A DNA stretch of 13,015 bases from Bog-793 sp050010315. GTDB lineage: Bacteria > Actinomycetota > Acidimicrobiia > Acidimicrobiales > Bog-793. Shown here one piece after another: positions 6,050 through 13,015 of this stretch. The position numbers and the translations under genes are program-made. Position 1 is the first letter of the stretch, and each line of letters opens with the position of its first letter. The notes under the pieces are model-generated. The model was not told the DNA's origin, made no database searches, and was given only the letters and a program-made list of their open reading frames with translations. The stretch lies in assembly GCA_050010315.1 (NCBI GenBank), contig JBEKLG010000043.1, forward strand, positions 1 to 13,015. The letters are read 5' to 3'.

Positions 6050-7159
6050 GTGGCTCTCCGCCCGCTGTCCGCGATCGTCCTCGCTGCTGGTGAGGGGACG
6101 CGGATGCGTTCGGAAACCCCGAAGCCCCTGCACCGCCTGTGCGGACGGCCGATGGTGCTCCACGTGCTCGACGCCCTCGCCGAGCTGCCGGTCGAGCGGG
6201 TCGTCGTCGTCGTCGGCTACCGCTCCGTCGACGTAGTGAAGACCGTCCAGGCCGAGGCGCCTTCCGAGCTGCGCATCGAGTTCGTCGAGCAATCCGAGCC
6301 ACTCGGGACGGGCGACGCCACCGCCGTCGCGCTCACCGGGTTCGACAAGGGCGCCGACCTCGCGGACGGCGATCTCGTGGTCCTGCCGGGGGACACCCCG
6401 CTCCTGAGGCCAGCGACCCTCGCCGAGCTGGTACGCGTCCACCGGCGAAGCGACGCCGCGGTGACCCTGCTTGCGGCGCGGGTCTCTGATCCGACCGGGC
6501 ACGCTCGCCTCGTCCGCTCGCCGAGCGGCAACGTCACCCGCATCGCCGAGCACGCCGACGCGGTCACGGGCCAGCTCGAGAACGACGAGGTAGCGACGTC
6601 GATCTACTGCTTCCGCCATGGCGTCCTCGCGCCGGCGTTGCGCCGTTTGTCGCCCGCCGAAGCCCGGGGCGAGTACTACCTGACCGACACGATCGCCGTG
6701 CTCGACGCCGCGGGCTACCGGGTGGTAACGGCGGTCGTCGCCGATCCCGTCGAGGCAGCGGGCGTGAACGACCGTGCCCAGCTTGCCGCGGCGGAGGCCG
6801 TCCTGCGGGAGCGGCTGAACGAACGGTGGATGCGACGGGGTGTGACGATGGCCGACCCCCACCACACCTACCTCGACTTCGGGGTCGAGCTCGGCGAGGA
6901 CGTCGTTCTCGAGCCCGGGGTCTATCTGGAGGGCACGACCCGCGTCGGTCGAGGGGCTGTCGTCGGACCGGACTGTCACCTTGTTGACTGCGTGGTCGGG
7001 GCGGGCGCGAAGGTCGCCCAGACCGTGGCGCGCAACGCGGTCATCGGCGCGGGGGCCGTCGACGGCCCGTTCGCCTGCCTCGACCGCGGGAGCCGCGTCG
7101 AGGCCCACGTGGTGACCGGGGCGTTTGCCATGATCGGGTTTGACGACGAACGCGGGTGA
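6050..7159 (+). CDS. glmU: GlmU-like UDP-GlcNAc pyrophosphorylase with a truncated beta-helix domain
   Basis: GlmU normally acetylates GlcN-1-P and then joins GlcNAc-1-P to UTP, giving UDP-GlcNAc for peptidoglycan. The N-terminal uridylyltransferase domain is clear (residues 1-250): LAAGEGTRM (11-19), TPKPLH (23-28), Q81, PLGTGDA (84-90), metal ligand D115 (LPGD), E167 and GVNDR (N240). A left-handed beta-helix begins at about 270, but the protein ends at 369, where family members reach about 455-495. The end follows GPFACLDRG (339-347), the position of the E. coli LRPG loop, so the counterparts of E. coli K351, H363, Y366 and N386 are absent. Two sugar-pocket positions differ: A152 for E. 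coli G140 and A182 for N169. The start GTG 6050 gives the family N-terminus. The stop overlaps an upstream in-frame GTG of the prs frame, and glmU-prs is a conserved pair. The nucleotidyltransferase role is well supported; the exact sugar is less sure. Confidence 0.85.
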   Translation: MALRPLSAIVLAAGEGTRMRSETPKPLHRLCGRPMVLHVLDALAELPVERVVVVVGYRSVDVVKTVQAEAPSELRIEFVEQSEPLGTGDATAVALTGFDKGADLADGDLVVLPGDTPLLRPATLAELVRVHRRSDAAVTLLAARVSDPTGHARLVRSPSGNVTRIAEHADAVTGQLENDEVATSIYCFRHGVLAPALRRLSPAEARGEYYLTDTIAVLDAAGYRVVTAVVADPVEAAGVNDRAQLAAAEAVLRERLNERWMRRGVTMADPHHTYLDFGVELGEDVVLEPGVYLEGTTRVGRGAVVGPDCHLVDCVVGAGAKVAQTVARNAVIGAGAVDGPFACLDRGSRVEAHVVTGAFAMIGFDDERG

Positions 7160-7182
7160 CGCTTGCAGGGAAGGGGAGGAAG

Positions 7183-8154
7183 ATGGAACTCGTACCGCGG
7201 AGGCGCCTCGAGTTGTTCAGCGGGCGTTCGCACCCGCAGCTCGCCGAGGAGATAGCCGACAATTTGGGGATCGTGCTCGGCGAGGCAAATCTCCGCAACT
7301 TCGCCGACGGACAGATTCACTGCCGCTACGACGCGTCGATCCGCGGTTCGGACGTGTTCATCATCCAGCCCCACAGCCATCCGGTGAACGACTCGATCAT
7401 GGAGCAGCTGATCATGATCGACGCCGCGAAGCGCGCTTCGGCGCACCGGATCACCGCGGTCTGCCCGTACTACGGCTATTCCCGACAGGACCGGAAGTCG
7501 ACGGGACGTGAGCCGATCACGGCGAAGCTCGTCGCCGACCTGCTGTCCGCGGCGGGGGCGGACCGTGTCGTCAGCGTCGACCTGCACTCGGGCCAGATCC
7601 AGGGGTTCTTCAACTTCCCCGTCGACCACCTCACCGCACTGCCGGTCCTTTGTGGTTACCTCGCCGAGCACGATCCCCACGAGCTGGTCATCGTCTCGCC
7701 GGACGCCGGTCGGGTGAAGGTGGCCGAACGGTTCAGCCAACAGCTCGGCGCCGACCTCGCGTTCGTCCATAAGCGGCACCTCGCGAACACAGCGAACGGC
7801 GTCGAGGCGCGCGAGGTCATCGGTGTCGTGAAGGGGCGCCGCTGTGTGATCATCGACGACCTCATCGACACCGGGGGGACGGTCATCGCCGCCGCCGAAC
7901 GTCTGAGGAACGCGGGCGCGACCGACGTCTGGGCGATGGCGACCCACGCCGTGCTCACCGAACCGGCGCTCGAACGGTTGAAGGCCGACACGATCAGCCG
8001 TCTCATCGTGACGAACACGTTGCCGCTGGCGAAGGAGCGTTTGATCGACAAGATCGAGGTACTCTCCGTGGCGCCGGTGATCGCCGCGGCGATCGACGCC
8101 GTCTTCGAGGACACGTCGGTCTCGGGAATATTCGGCGGCAACAACCTCTCCTGA
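7183..8154 (+). CDS. prs: ribose-phosphate pyrophosphokinase (PRPP synthetase)
   Basis: Prs transfers pyrophosphate from ATP to ribose 5-phosphate, making PRPP for purine, pyrimidine, His and Trp synthesis; it is cytoplasmic and hexameric in class I enzymes. The 323-residue length is standard. Visible signatures are NFADGQIHCRYDASIRGSDV (39-58), the ATP-binding PYYGYSRQDRKSTGREPITA (95-114), VDLHSGQIQGFF (132-143), VSPDAGRVKVAERF (171-184), the catalytic-loop KR (197-198), and the PRPP-binding loop IIDDLIDTGGT (223-233). The start ATG 7183 follows a purine-rich site (AAGGGGAGG, 7171-7179). A GTG at 7156 overlaps the glmU stop and would add 9 residues, but has no ribosome binding site. The 23-base gap to glmU indicates one transcript. 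No key residue is missing. Confidence 0.96.
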   Translation: MELVPRRRLELFSGRSHPQLAEEIADNLGIVLGEANLRNFADGQIHCRYDASIRGSDVFIIQPHSHPVNDSIMEQLIMIDAAKRASAHRITAVCPYYGYSRQDRKSTGREPITAKLVADLLSAAGADRVVSVDLHSGQIQGFFNFPVDHLTALPVLCGYLAEHDPHELVIVSPDAGRVKVAERFSQQLGADLAFVHKRHLANTANGVEAREVIGVVKGRRCVIIDDLIDTGGTVIAAAERLRNAGATDVWAMATHAVLTEPALERLKADTISRLIVTNTLPLAKERLIDKIEVLSVAPVIAAAIDAVFEDTSVSGIFGGNNLS

Positions 8155-8194
8155 GTCGGTTTCCCCGTTCCCTGCGTCGGCACCGTGTCTCGGG

Positions 8195-8208
8195 CCCGGA
8201 CACCCGGG
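8195..8208 (+). terminator. short GC hairpin after prs
   Basis: CCCGG (8195-8199) pairs with CCGGG (8204-8208) over an ACAC loop and is followed by TTCG, about 40 bases after the prs stop. The stem is short and the T-run minimal, so it is a weak candidate. Confidence 0.25.
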
Positions 8209-8233
8209 TTCGCTGGCGCGTCCGACCGAGCCG

Positions 8234-8263
8234 TTCATTGTGGCGCGAAGGCTCGCCTAGACT
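8234..8263 (+). promoter_or_regulatory. likely promoter of rplY
   Basis: TTCATT (8234-8239) and TAGACT (8258-8263) are separated by 18 bases and resemble -35 and -10 boxes. They lie in the 201-base gap after prs and would give a leader of about 85 bases before ATG 8356. This would let rplY-pth-mfd be expressed apart from glmU-prs. Confidence 0.45.
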
Positions 8264-8355
8264 CGGCGCCGGAAGATGCCGTGTCGCGGCCGCCTGCGGC
8301 GACCTGGAAGACGCAACCGCGATCGACCGGCTCGAGCCCCGAGGAGCGCTGCAAG

Positions 8356-9003
8356 ATGGATGAGATCTCTCTCGTTGCCGAACCCCGCAGCGACAAGGGC
8401 TCGCCCGCGACCCGACGTCTCCGGGCGAGCGGCCGGGTGCCTGGTGTCGTCTACGGCCACGGCGTCACGCCGACCCCCGTGAGTGTCGACGAGCGGGCGC
8501 TGCGCGGCGCGCTCTCGACCGAGGCGGGGGCGAACGCCCTCATCGACCTGCGGATCGGCAGGTCGCGGCACCTCGCGCTGGCCCGCGAGCTGCAACGCCA
8601 CCCGGTGCACCAGACGGTCTCCCACGTCGACTTCGTCGTCGTGCGGCGGGACGAGATCGTCTCGGCCGAGGTCCCCGTCACGCTTGTCGGCGAGGCGCTC
8701 GCCGTCTCCCGTGCCGGTGGCACGGTCGAGCAGCTGCTGCTCTCCGTCGACGTGCGCGCCAAGCCGGCCGACATCCCACGCTCGTTCGAGGTCGACGTCA
8801 CCGATCTCGATATCGGGGACACCATCCGGCTCTCCGCTGTCGTCATCCCGTCGGGCGTGACGCTCGACGTCGATCCGGAGTCCCCGGTCGTCGTCGGGCA
8901 CGCCGCCCGTGTCGAGGTCGCCGAGGCTCCCGCCGAGGAGGAGGGCGCTGCCCCGACCGAACCGGCAGCCGAGACCCCGACTGACGAAGTCGGCGGGAGC
9001 TGA
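8356..9003 (+). CDS. rplY: 50S ribosomal protein L25 / general stress protein Ctc
   Basis: The 215-residue protein is the long, two-domain (TL5/CTC) form of L25, which binds 5S rRNA in the large subunit. The N-terminal L25 domain is seen as EPRSDKGSPATRRLRASGRV and PGVVYGHG (residues 9-36), followed by HPVHQTVSHVDFVVVRRDE (about 80-98). The C-terminal TL5 domain includes VPVTLVGEA, VDVRAKPADIPRSFEVDV and LDIGDTIRLS. A tail of about 30 residues is rich in Glu, Pro and Ala, as in many actinobacterial versions. The start ATG 8356 has GAGGAG at 8341-8346; upstream frame extension to 8185 is not family-like. The order prs-rplY-pth is widely conserved in Gram-positive bacteria. The stop TGA lies 26 bases before the CTG proposed for pth. 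Confidence 0.95.
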   Translation: MDEISLVAEPRSDKGSPATRRLRASGRVPGVVYGHGVTPTPVSVDERALRGALSTEAGANALIDLRIGRSRHLALARELQRHPVHQTVSHVDFVVVRRDEIVSAEVPVTLVGEALAVSRAGGTVEQLLLSVDVRAKPADIPRSFEVDVTDLDIGDTIRLSAVVIPSGVTLDVDPESPVVVGHAARVEVAEAPAEEEGAAPTEPAAETPTDEVGGS

Positions 9004-9029
9004 CGACGGGTCTCCTCGGTCGGCGCTCA

Positions 9030-9629
9030 CTGCGAGCGCGGAGTGGGAGGGCAGCCGACCTCCTCGCGGTCGGTCTCGGCAACCCGGGAGCCGAGTTCGC
9101 CCACACCCGCCACAACGCCGGCGCGGACGCGGTGGCGCTGGTCGCGCAACGCCACGGCGTCGTTCTGCGCTCGGAGCGCGGAACTTCGTCACGGGTCGCC
9201 GAGGTTCTCGACGGCGACCGCCGACTCGCGCTCGCGATCCCGCTGATCTACATGAACGAGTCCGGGATCGCCCTCGCCGGGCTCGTCCGTCGCTACTCGA
9301 TCGTCAGCCCGTCGTCGCTCCTTGTCGTCCACGACGAGCTCGACCTTCCGGTCGGAGTCGTCCGGGTGAAGCTCGGTGGCGGCACCGCCGGGCACAACGG
9401 CCTGAAATCGGCCGAACACCACCTCGGGACGCTCGAGTTCGTCCGTGTCCGGATCGGCATCGGCAAACCGCCCGGGCGCATGACCGGCACGGACTACGTC
9501 CTGCATCGGCCTTCGGCGGCTGAGGCCGAGGGGATCGCCGTCGCCGTCGAGCGAGCCGCCGACGCCGTAGAGCTCATCTTCGCCTCCGGGGTCGGCGCGG
9601 GGATGAGCGCGGTGAACGCCGGGGGATGA
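9030..9629 (+). CDS. pth: peptidyl-tRNA hydrolase, start codon uncertain (CTG or frameshift)
   Basis: Pth frees tRNA from peptidyl-tRNA released by stalled ribosomes. All catalytic and binding residues can be seen: Asn in VGLGNPG, the catalytic His in FAHTRHNAG, Asn in LIYMNESG, Asp in VVHDELDLPVG, and Asn in TAGHNGLKS (E. coli N10, H20, N68, D93, N114). The gene is therefore intact from about 9057 on. The frame opens after TGA 8982-8984 and has no ATG, GTG or TTG until GTG 9132, which would cut off the first Asn and the His and cannot be the true start. In-frame CTG codons stand at 9000 (overlapping the rplY stop as CTGA) and 9030; I give 9030, which yields 199 residues. Alternatively one G is missing near 9048-9051: GTG 9043 would then read straight into the protein. 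The stop overlaps the mfd start (ATGA). Confidence 0.88.
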   Translation: MRARSGRAADLLAVGLGNPGAEFAHTRHNAGADAVALVAQRHGVVLRSERGTSSRVAEVLDGDRRLALAIPLIYMNESGIALAGLVRRYSIVSPSSLLVVHDELDLPVGVVRVKLGGGTAGHNGLKSAEHHLGTLEFVRVRIGIGKPPGRMTGTDYVLHRPSAAEAEGIAVAVERAADAVELIFASGVGAGMSAVNAGG

Positions 9630-12600
9630 CCGCCCCGCTCTCCTCGCTCGTCGGGATGCTCCGGGCCGAGCCGGTGCTCGTCGAGCTGGCCGAGGGGGGG
9701 GACACGGCGGTTGCCGTCGCCGACCCCGCCCGCGCCTTCCTGCTCGCGGGTCTCGCCGCGGAAGGTGACGCCCCGGTCATGCTCGTCGCCACGCCGACCG
9801 TCGTCGAGGCCGATCGCCTCGCCCACGACCTCGGCGTCTTCTACGACCCGACGAACGTCGCCGTTCTCGCCGCCTGGGAGACGCTGCCTTTTGAGCGGGT
9901 TTCGCCAGCGGCAGAGACGATGGGCAGCCGCCTGCGGACGCTCTGGCGGATCGACGAGGCGCACCGTCACCGCGACGGGCCCGAGTGCCAGAAGGCCGAG
10001 GCGACGTTCGTCGTCGTCGCGCCCATCGGGGCGCTCCTGCAGCGTCTCGCCGCGACCGCGGCCGACGCGGCGCCGGTTGTTATCCGCCGAGGCGAAAAGC
10101 TCGATCCCGCCCAGCTCGTCGCCGATCTCGTCACCGCCGGGTATCGGCGGGAATACCAGGTTGAACACCGTGGCGAGGTGGCGGTACGCGGGGGGATCGT
10201 CGATCTGTTCCCGTCGACCGCCGACGACGGCGTGCGCGTCGACTGCTACGGAGACCTCGTCGAACGGCTGACGATCTTCGAAGTCGCCGACCAGCGCAGT
10301 GTGCGCGACCTTGATGTCGTCGAGGTGTTCGGCTGTCGCGAGCTCCGCCTGTCCGAAGCGCGGCGGGCGGTTGCCGCGGGGCTCGCCAGCGCCGCGCCCT
10401 TCGCTCGGGAGCAGTTCTCCCGCATCGCCGATGGCGAGTTCTTCGACGGTCTCGAGTCCTTCCTGCCCTGGCTCGACGCCGGCGAACGCCTCGTCACCGA
10501 CCTGCTCGGTCAAAACGACCGCATCGTGCTCGTCGAGCCGCGGCGGATGCGCGACCGAGCCGTCGAGATCATCGACGAGGAGGCGGCCCTGGCAACTTCG
10601 CTCGCCGAGACCTGGCGGCCGGCCGGCGGGAGCCTCGCGCCGCCGGCGAACCTCCCGGCCCTGCACGTCGGCTTCGACCGCCTGCTCCTCGAGACGCCGG
10701 CGCGGGTCATCTCGCTTCTCGCCACGGCCGAGGGGCCGGGCACCGAGACGGTCCGGGTGGGGGGCTGGCCACAGGCGCTCGGCGACGCGGCGCCGCTCGC
10801 CCGGCGGATCGGCGAACTCACCCGCGCCGGGTGCGTCGTCGCCGTCGCCGCCGAGGGGGCGGGGAGCGCCGAGCGCATCGCCGACGTCCTCGACGCTTCC
10901 GGGGTCGTCGTCGACCGGCTCTATCGCGCCCTCGACGACGCGCCCTCCGGCGCCCGGTTACTCGGCGGGCCCGGGACCCACGTCGTCGTGGCGTCGTTGG
11001 ACCGGGGGTTCGTCTTGGAGAGCGCCCACGTCGCCGTGCTCGCCGAGAGCGACCTCACCGGGCGGCACCGTCCGCACCGTGTGCCGCGGGCGCGTACCCG
11101 GCCGGTCGAGGGATTCTTCGACGACCTGGTCGTCGGCAGCTACGTCGTCCACCACATCCACGGCGTGGCGCGCTACGGCGGCATGGTGCGCCGCGGGGTG
11201 GCCGGAACCGAACGCGATTACCTCCTCCTCGAGTACCGGGGCGGTGACCGCCTCTACGTCCCCTCGGACCAGATCGACACGATCACGCCGTACACGGGGG
11301 GAGAGCACCCCGCGCTCAGCCGGCTGAACGGCAGCGACTGGCAGCGAAACCGTGCCCGCGTCCGCCAGGCGGTGCGCGCCGTCGCGCAGGAGCTCGTCGT
11401 CTTGTACCGGCGGCGCCTCGCCTCGCCCGGTCACGCCTTCGCCCCCGACACCCCCTGGCAGGCCGAGCTTGAGCAGTCCTTCCCCTATCCCGAGACCGCC
11501 GACCAGCTGCGTGCCGCCGTCGAGGTGAAAAAGGACATGGAACGGCCGGTGCCGATGGACCGTCTCGTCTGCGGCGACGTCGGGTTCGGCAAGACCGAGG
11601 TCGCCCTGCGGGCGGCGTTCAAAGCCGTCCAGGACGGCATGCAGGTCGCCGTGCTCGTGCCGACGACGATCCTCGCCCGTCAGCACTTCCAGACGATCGC
11701 CGATCGCTTCGCGCCGTACCCGGTGCGCGTCGAGATGCTCTCGCGCTTTCTCACCCCGGGAGAGACCGCCGCCGTCGTACGCGGCGTCGCCGACGGCACG
11801 GTCGACGTCGTCGTCGGCACGCACCGCCTCTTGGCCGAAGACGTCCGCTTCCGTCGTCTCGGCCTTCTCGTCGTCGACGAGGAACAGCGCTTCGGGGTGA
11901 ACCAGAAAGAGGCGATGAAGAAGCTCGCGATCGGCGTCGACGTGCTGACGCTGACCGCCAACCCGATACCGCGCACGCTCGAGATGGGCCTCACGGGGAT
12001 CCGCGACCTCTCGGTCATTGACACGCCGCCGGCCGAGCGGCAGCCGATCCTCACCTATGTGGGCGAGGAGGACGAGCGCGCCGTCGCCGAGGCGATCCGC
12101 CGGGAGCTGCTGAGAGAGGGTCAGGTCTTCTACGTGCACAACCGGGTGGAGGGGATCGAACGGGTCGCAGCCCGCGTCTCTGGGTTCGTGCCCGAGGCGC
12201 GGGTCGCGGTCGCCCATGGCCAGATGGACGAGGGCAGCCTGGAAAAGACCGTCGTTGACTTCGCCGAAGGACGCTACGACGTTCTCGTCTGCACGACGAT
12301 CATCGAGTCCGGGATCGACATGCCGGCGGTGAACACCCTCGTCGTCGACCGCGCTGACCTGCTGGGCCTCGGACAGCTCCACCAGCTGCGCGGCCGTGTC
12401 GGTCGTTCGTCGTCGCGGGCGTACGCCTACCTGTTTTTTCCGCGCGACCGCGTGCTCACCGAGCAGGCCTACGAGCGGTTGAGAACGATCGGTGAGCACA
12501 CCGAGCTCGGCTCGGGTTTCAAGATCGCGATGCGCGACCTTGAGATCCGCGGGGCGGGGAGCCTCCTCGGGACGGACCAGTCCGGACACATCGCGGCGGT

Positions 12601-13015
12601 CGGCTACGACCTCTACGTCCGCATGGTCGCCGAGGCGGTCGCCGAGGCGAAGGGCGAGGAGATCCCCCAACCGAGCGAGGTCCGGCTCGACGTGCCCGCT
12701 GACGCTCACCTGCCGGCGAGCTACGTCGCCCGGGATGACCTCCGCCTTGAGGCCTACCGCCGACTGGCGGCGGTGCGCGACGTGGCCGAGGTCGACGACA
12801 TCGGAGGCGAATGGCTCGACCGTTACGGGCCGTTGCCGACGCCGGCGTCGGCACTGCTTGAGATCGCGCGCCTGCGCGCTGAGTGTGTCCGCGTCGGGGT
12901 GACCGAGGTGACGGTCGTCGCCGTGCGGCCCGGCTCGCCTGGCCCGGCTCGCCCCGGCGAGGCGCTCGCCCGTCTTAGCCCGGTCCACCTCCCGGTGTCG
13001 GCGCGCCTGCGGCTT
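9626..13015 (+). CDS. mfd: transcription-repair coupling factor Mfd, 3' end beyond the window
   Basis: Mfd is an ATP-driven translocase that removes stalled RNA polymerase at DNA lesions and recruits UvrA. The 1130 visible codons cover nearly the whole protein; family members have about 1150-1200. The UvrB-like N-terminal module includes AAWETLPFERVSPAAETMG and GGIVDLFP. The CarD/TRCF RNA-polymerase-binding domain starts near residue 497 (DLVVGSYVVHHIHGVARYGG, then GDRLYVPSDQID). The RecG-like helicase part has Walker A GDVGFGKT (650-657), DEEQRFGV (751-758), and the arginine-finger motif QLRGRVGRS (920-928). Motif III reads TANPIPRTL (777-785), with Asn where TATPIPRTL is usual. The C-terminal TRCF domain is visible as RLDVPADAHLPASYV and RYGPLPTP. 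The start ATG overlaps the pth stop (ATGA), suggesting translational coupling. The reading frame is uninterrupted across a G8 run near codon 24. Confidence 0.97.
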   Translation, partial: MTAPLSSLVGMLRAEPVLVELAEGGDTAVAVADPARAFLLAGLAAEGDAPVMLVATPTVVEADRLAHDLGVFYDPTNVAVLAAWETLPFERVSPAAETMGSRLRTLWRIDEAHRHRDGPECQKAEATFVVVAPIGALLQRLAATAADAAPVVIRRGEKLDPAQLVADLVTAGYRREYQVEHRGEVAVRGGIVDLFPSTADDGVRVDCYGDLVERLTIFEVADQRSVRDLDVVEVFGCRELRLSEARRAVAAGLASAAPFAREQFSRIADGEFFDGLESFLPWLDAGERLVTDLLGQNDRIVLVEPRRMRDRAVEIIDEEAALATSLAETWRPAGGSLAPPANLPALHVGFDRLLLETPARVISLLATAEGPGTETVRVGGWPQALGDAAPLARRIGELTRAGCVVAVAAEGAGSAERIADVLDASGVVVDRLYRALDDAPSGARLLGGPGTHVVVASLDRGFVLESAHVAVLAESDLTGRHRPHRVPRARTRPVEGFFDDLVVGSYVVHHIHGVARYGGMVRRGVAGTERDYLLLEYRGGDRLYVPSDQIDTITPYTGGEHPALSRLNGSDWQRNRARVRQAVRAVAQELVVLYRRRLASPGHAFAPDTPWQAELEQSFPYPETADQLRAAVEVKKDMERPVPMDRLVCGDVGFGKTEVALRAAFKAVQDGMQVAVLVPTTILARQHFQTIADRFAPYPVRVEMLSRFLTPGETAAVVRGVADGTVDVVVGTHRLLAEDVRFRRLGLLVVDEEQRFGVNQKEAMKKLAIGVDVLTLTANPIPRTLEMGLTGIRDLSVIDTPPAERQPILTYVGEEDERAVAEAIRRELLREGQVFYVHNRVEGIERVAARVSGFVPEARVAVAHGQMDEGSLEKTVVDFAEGRYDVLVCTTIIESGIDMPAVNTLVVDRADLLGLGQLHQLRGRVGRSSSRAYAYLFFPRDRVLTEQAYERLRTIGEHTELGSGFKIAMRDLEIRGAGSLLGTDQSGHIAAVGYDLYVRMVAEAVAEAKGEEIPQPSEVRLDVPADAHLPASYVARDDLRLEAYRRLAAVRDVAEVDDIGGEWLDRYGPLPTPASALLEIARLRAECVRVGVTEVTVVAVRPGSPGPARPGEALARLSPVHLPVSARLRL
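9694..9701 (+). repeat. G8 homopolymer near the 5' end of mfd
   Basis: Eight G in a row span codons 23-26 of mfd (Glu-Gly-Gly-Asp). The frame given here reads through correctly. It is the longest single-base run I noticed in the window. Confidence 0.8.
12927..12953 (+). repeat. 14-base tandem duplication inside mfd
   Basis: GGCCCGGCTCGCC occurs at 12927-12939 and again at 12941-12953, a period of 14 bases. Since 14 is not a multiple of three, the copies are read in different frames, giving RPGSPGPARPGE. Family-like sequence continues on both sides (GVTEVTVV before, LSPVHLPVSARLRL after), so the overall frame is kept. Confidence 0.75.

Noticed and set aside
9132..9629. pth starting at GTG 9132
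   Set aside because: This start would remove the GLGNPG Asn and the catalytic His, both encoded intact just upstream in the same frame.
10958..12988. A 676-codon open frame on the minus strand within mfd
   Set aside because: It is the reverse complement of well-conserved Mfd helicase motifs, and its composition (Arg, Asp, Val, His) is that of an antisense shadow in GC-rich DNA.
1..13015. Search by eye for CRISPR arrays, tRNA or rRNA genes, transposases, att sites or a new defence system
   Set aside because: No regularly spaced repeats, cloverleaf-like sequence, transposase motifs or defence-type domains were seen; most of the window is housekeeping or ordinary metabolic genes.

Overview
The window is GC-rich, uses many GTG and TTG starts, and has -10 boxes placed right at start codons, as leaderless actinobacterial genes do. 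It encodes two F420-type split-barrel flavin/deazaflavin proteins. The right half carries the gene order glmU-prs-rplY-pth-mfd, a known actinobacterial arrangement. I infer an actinobacterium, possibly of the deep-branching Acidimicrobiia type; the class is a guess from style, not from a search.

Left part (1-2354): the 3' end of a small membrane protein gene, followed by tandem hairpins that look like a terminator. Next is a 5'-truncated remnant of an amino-acid ABC transporter ATPase, then a DMT/EamA-family permease on the minus strand. A 372-base gap with several short palindromes follows and has no convincing gene.

Middle part (2355-5847): two adjacent genes for PPOX/F420-type split-barrel proteins, the second apparently leaderless, then an aldo/keto reductase with a complete catalytic tetrad. 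This run converges, with only 6 bases between stops, on a minus-strand M20-family metallopeptidase with intact metal ligands.

Right part (6050-13015): a housekeeping block read rightward. GlmU makes UDP-GlcNAc for cell wall, Prs makes PRPP, L25/Ctc binds 5S rRNA, Pth recycles peptidyl-tRNA, and Mfd couples transcription to repair; Mfd runs off the right edge. glmU/prs reading frames abut and pth/mfd overlap by ATGA, so the genes are probably cotranscribed in groups, with a likely extra promoter before rplY.

No CRISPR array, insertion sequence, tRNA, rRNA or plainly new multigene system is visible. The points most worth a second look are a GlmU that stops before its acetyltransferase active site and also has altered sugar-pocket residues, a pth gene with no ATG/GTG/TTG start upstream of its catalytic residues, and a changed helicase motif III in Mfd.
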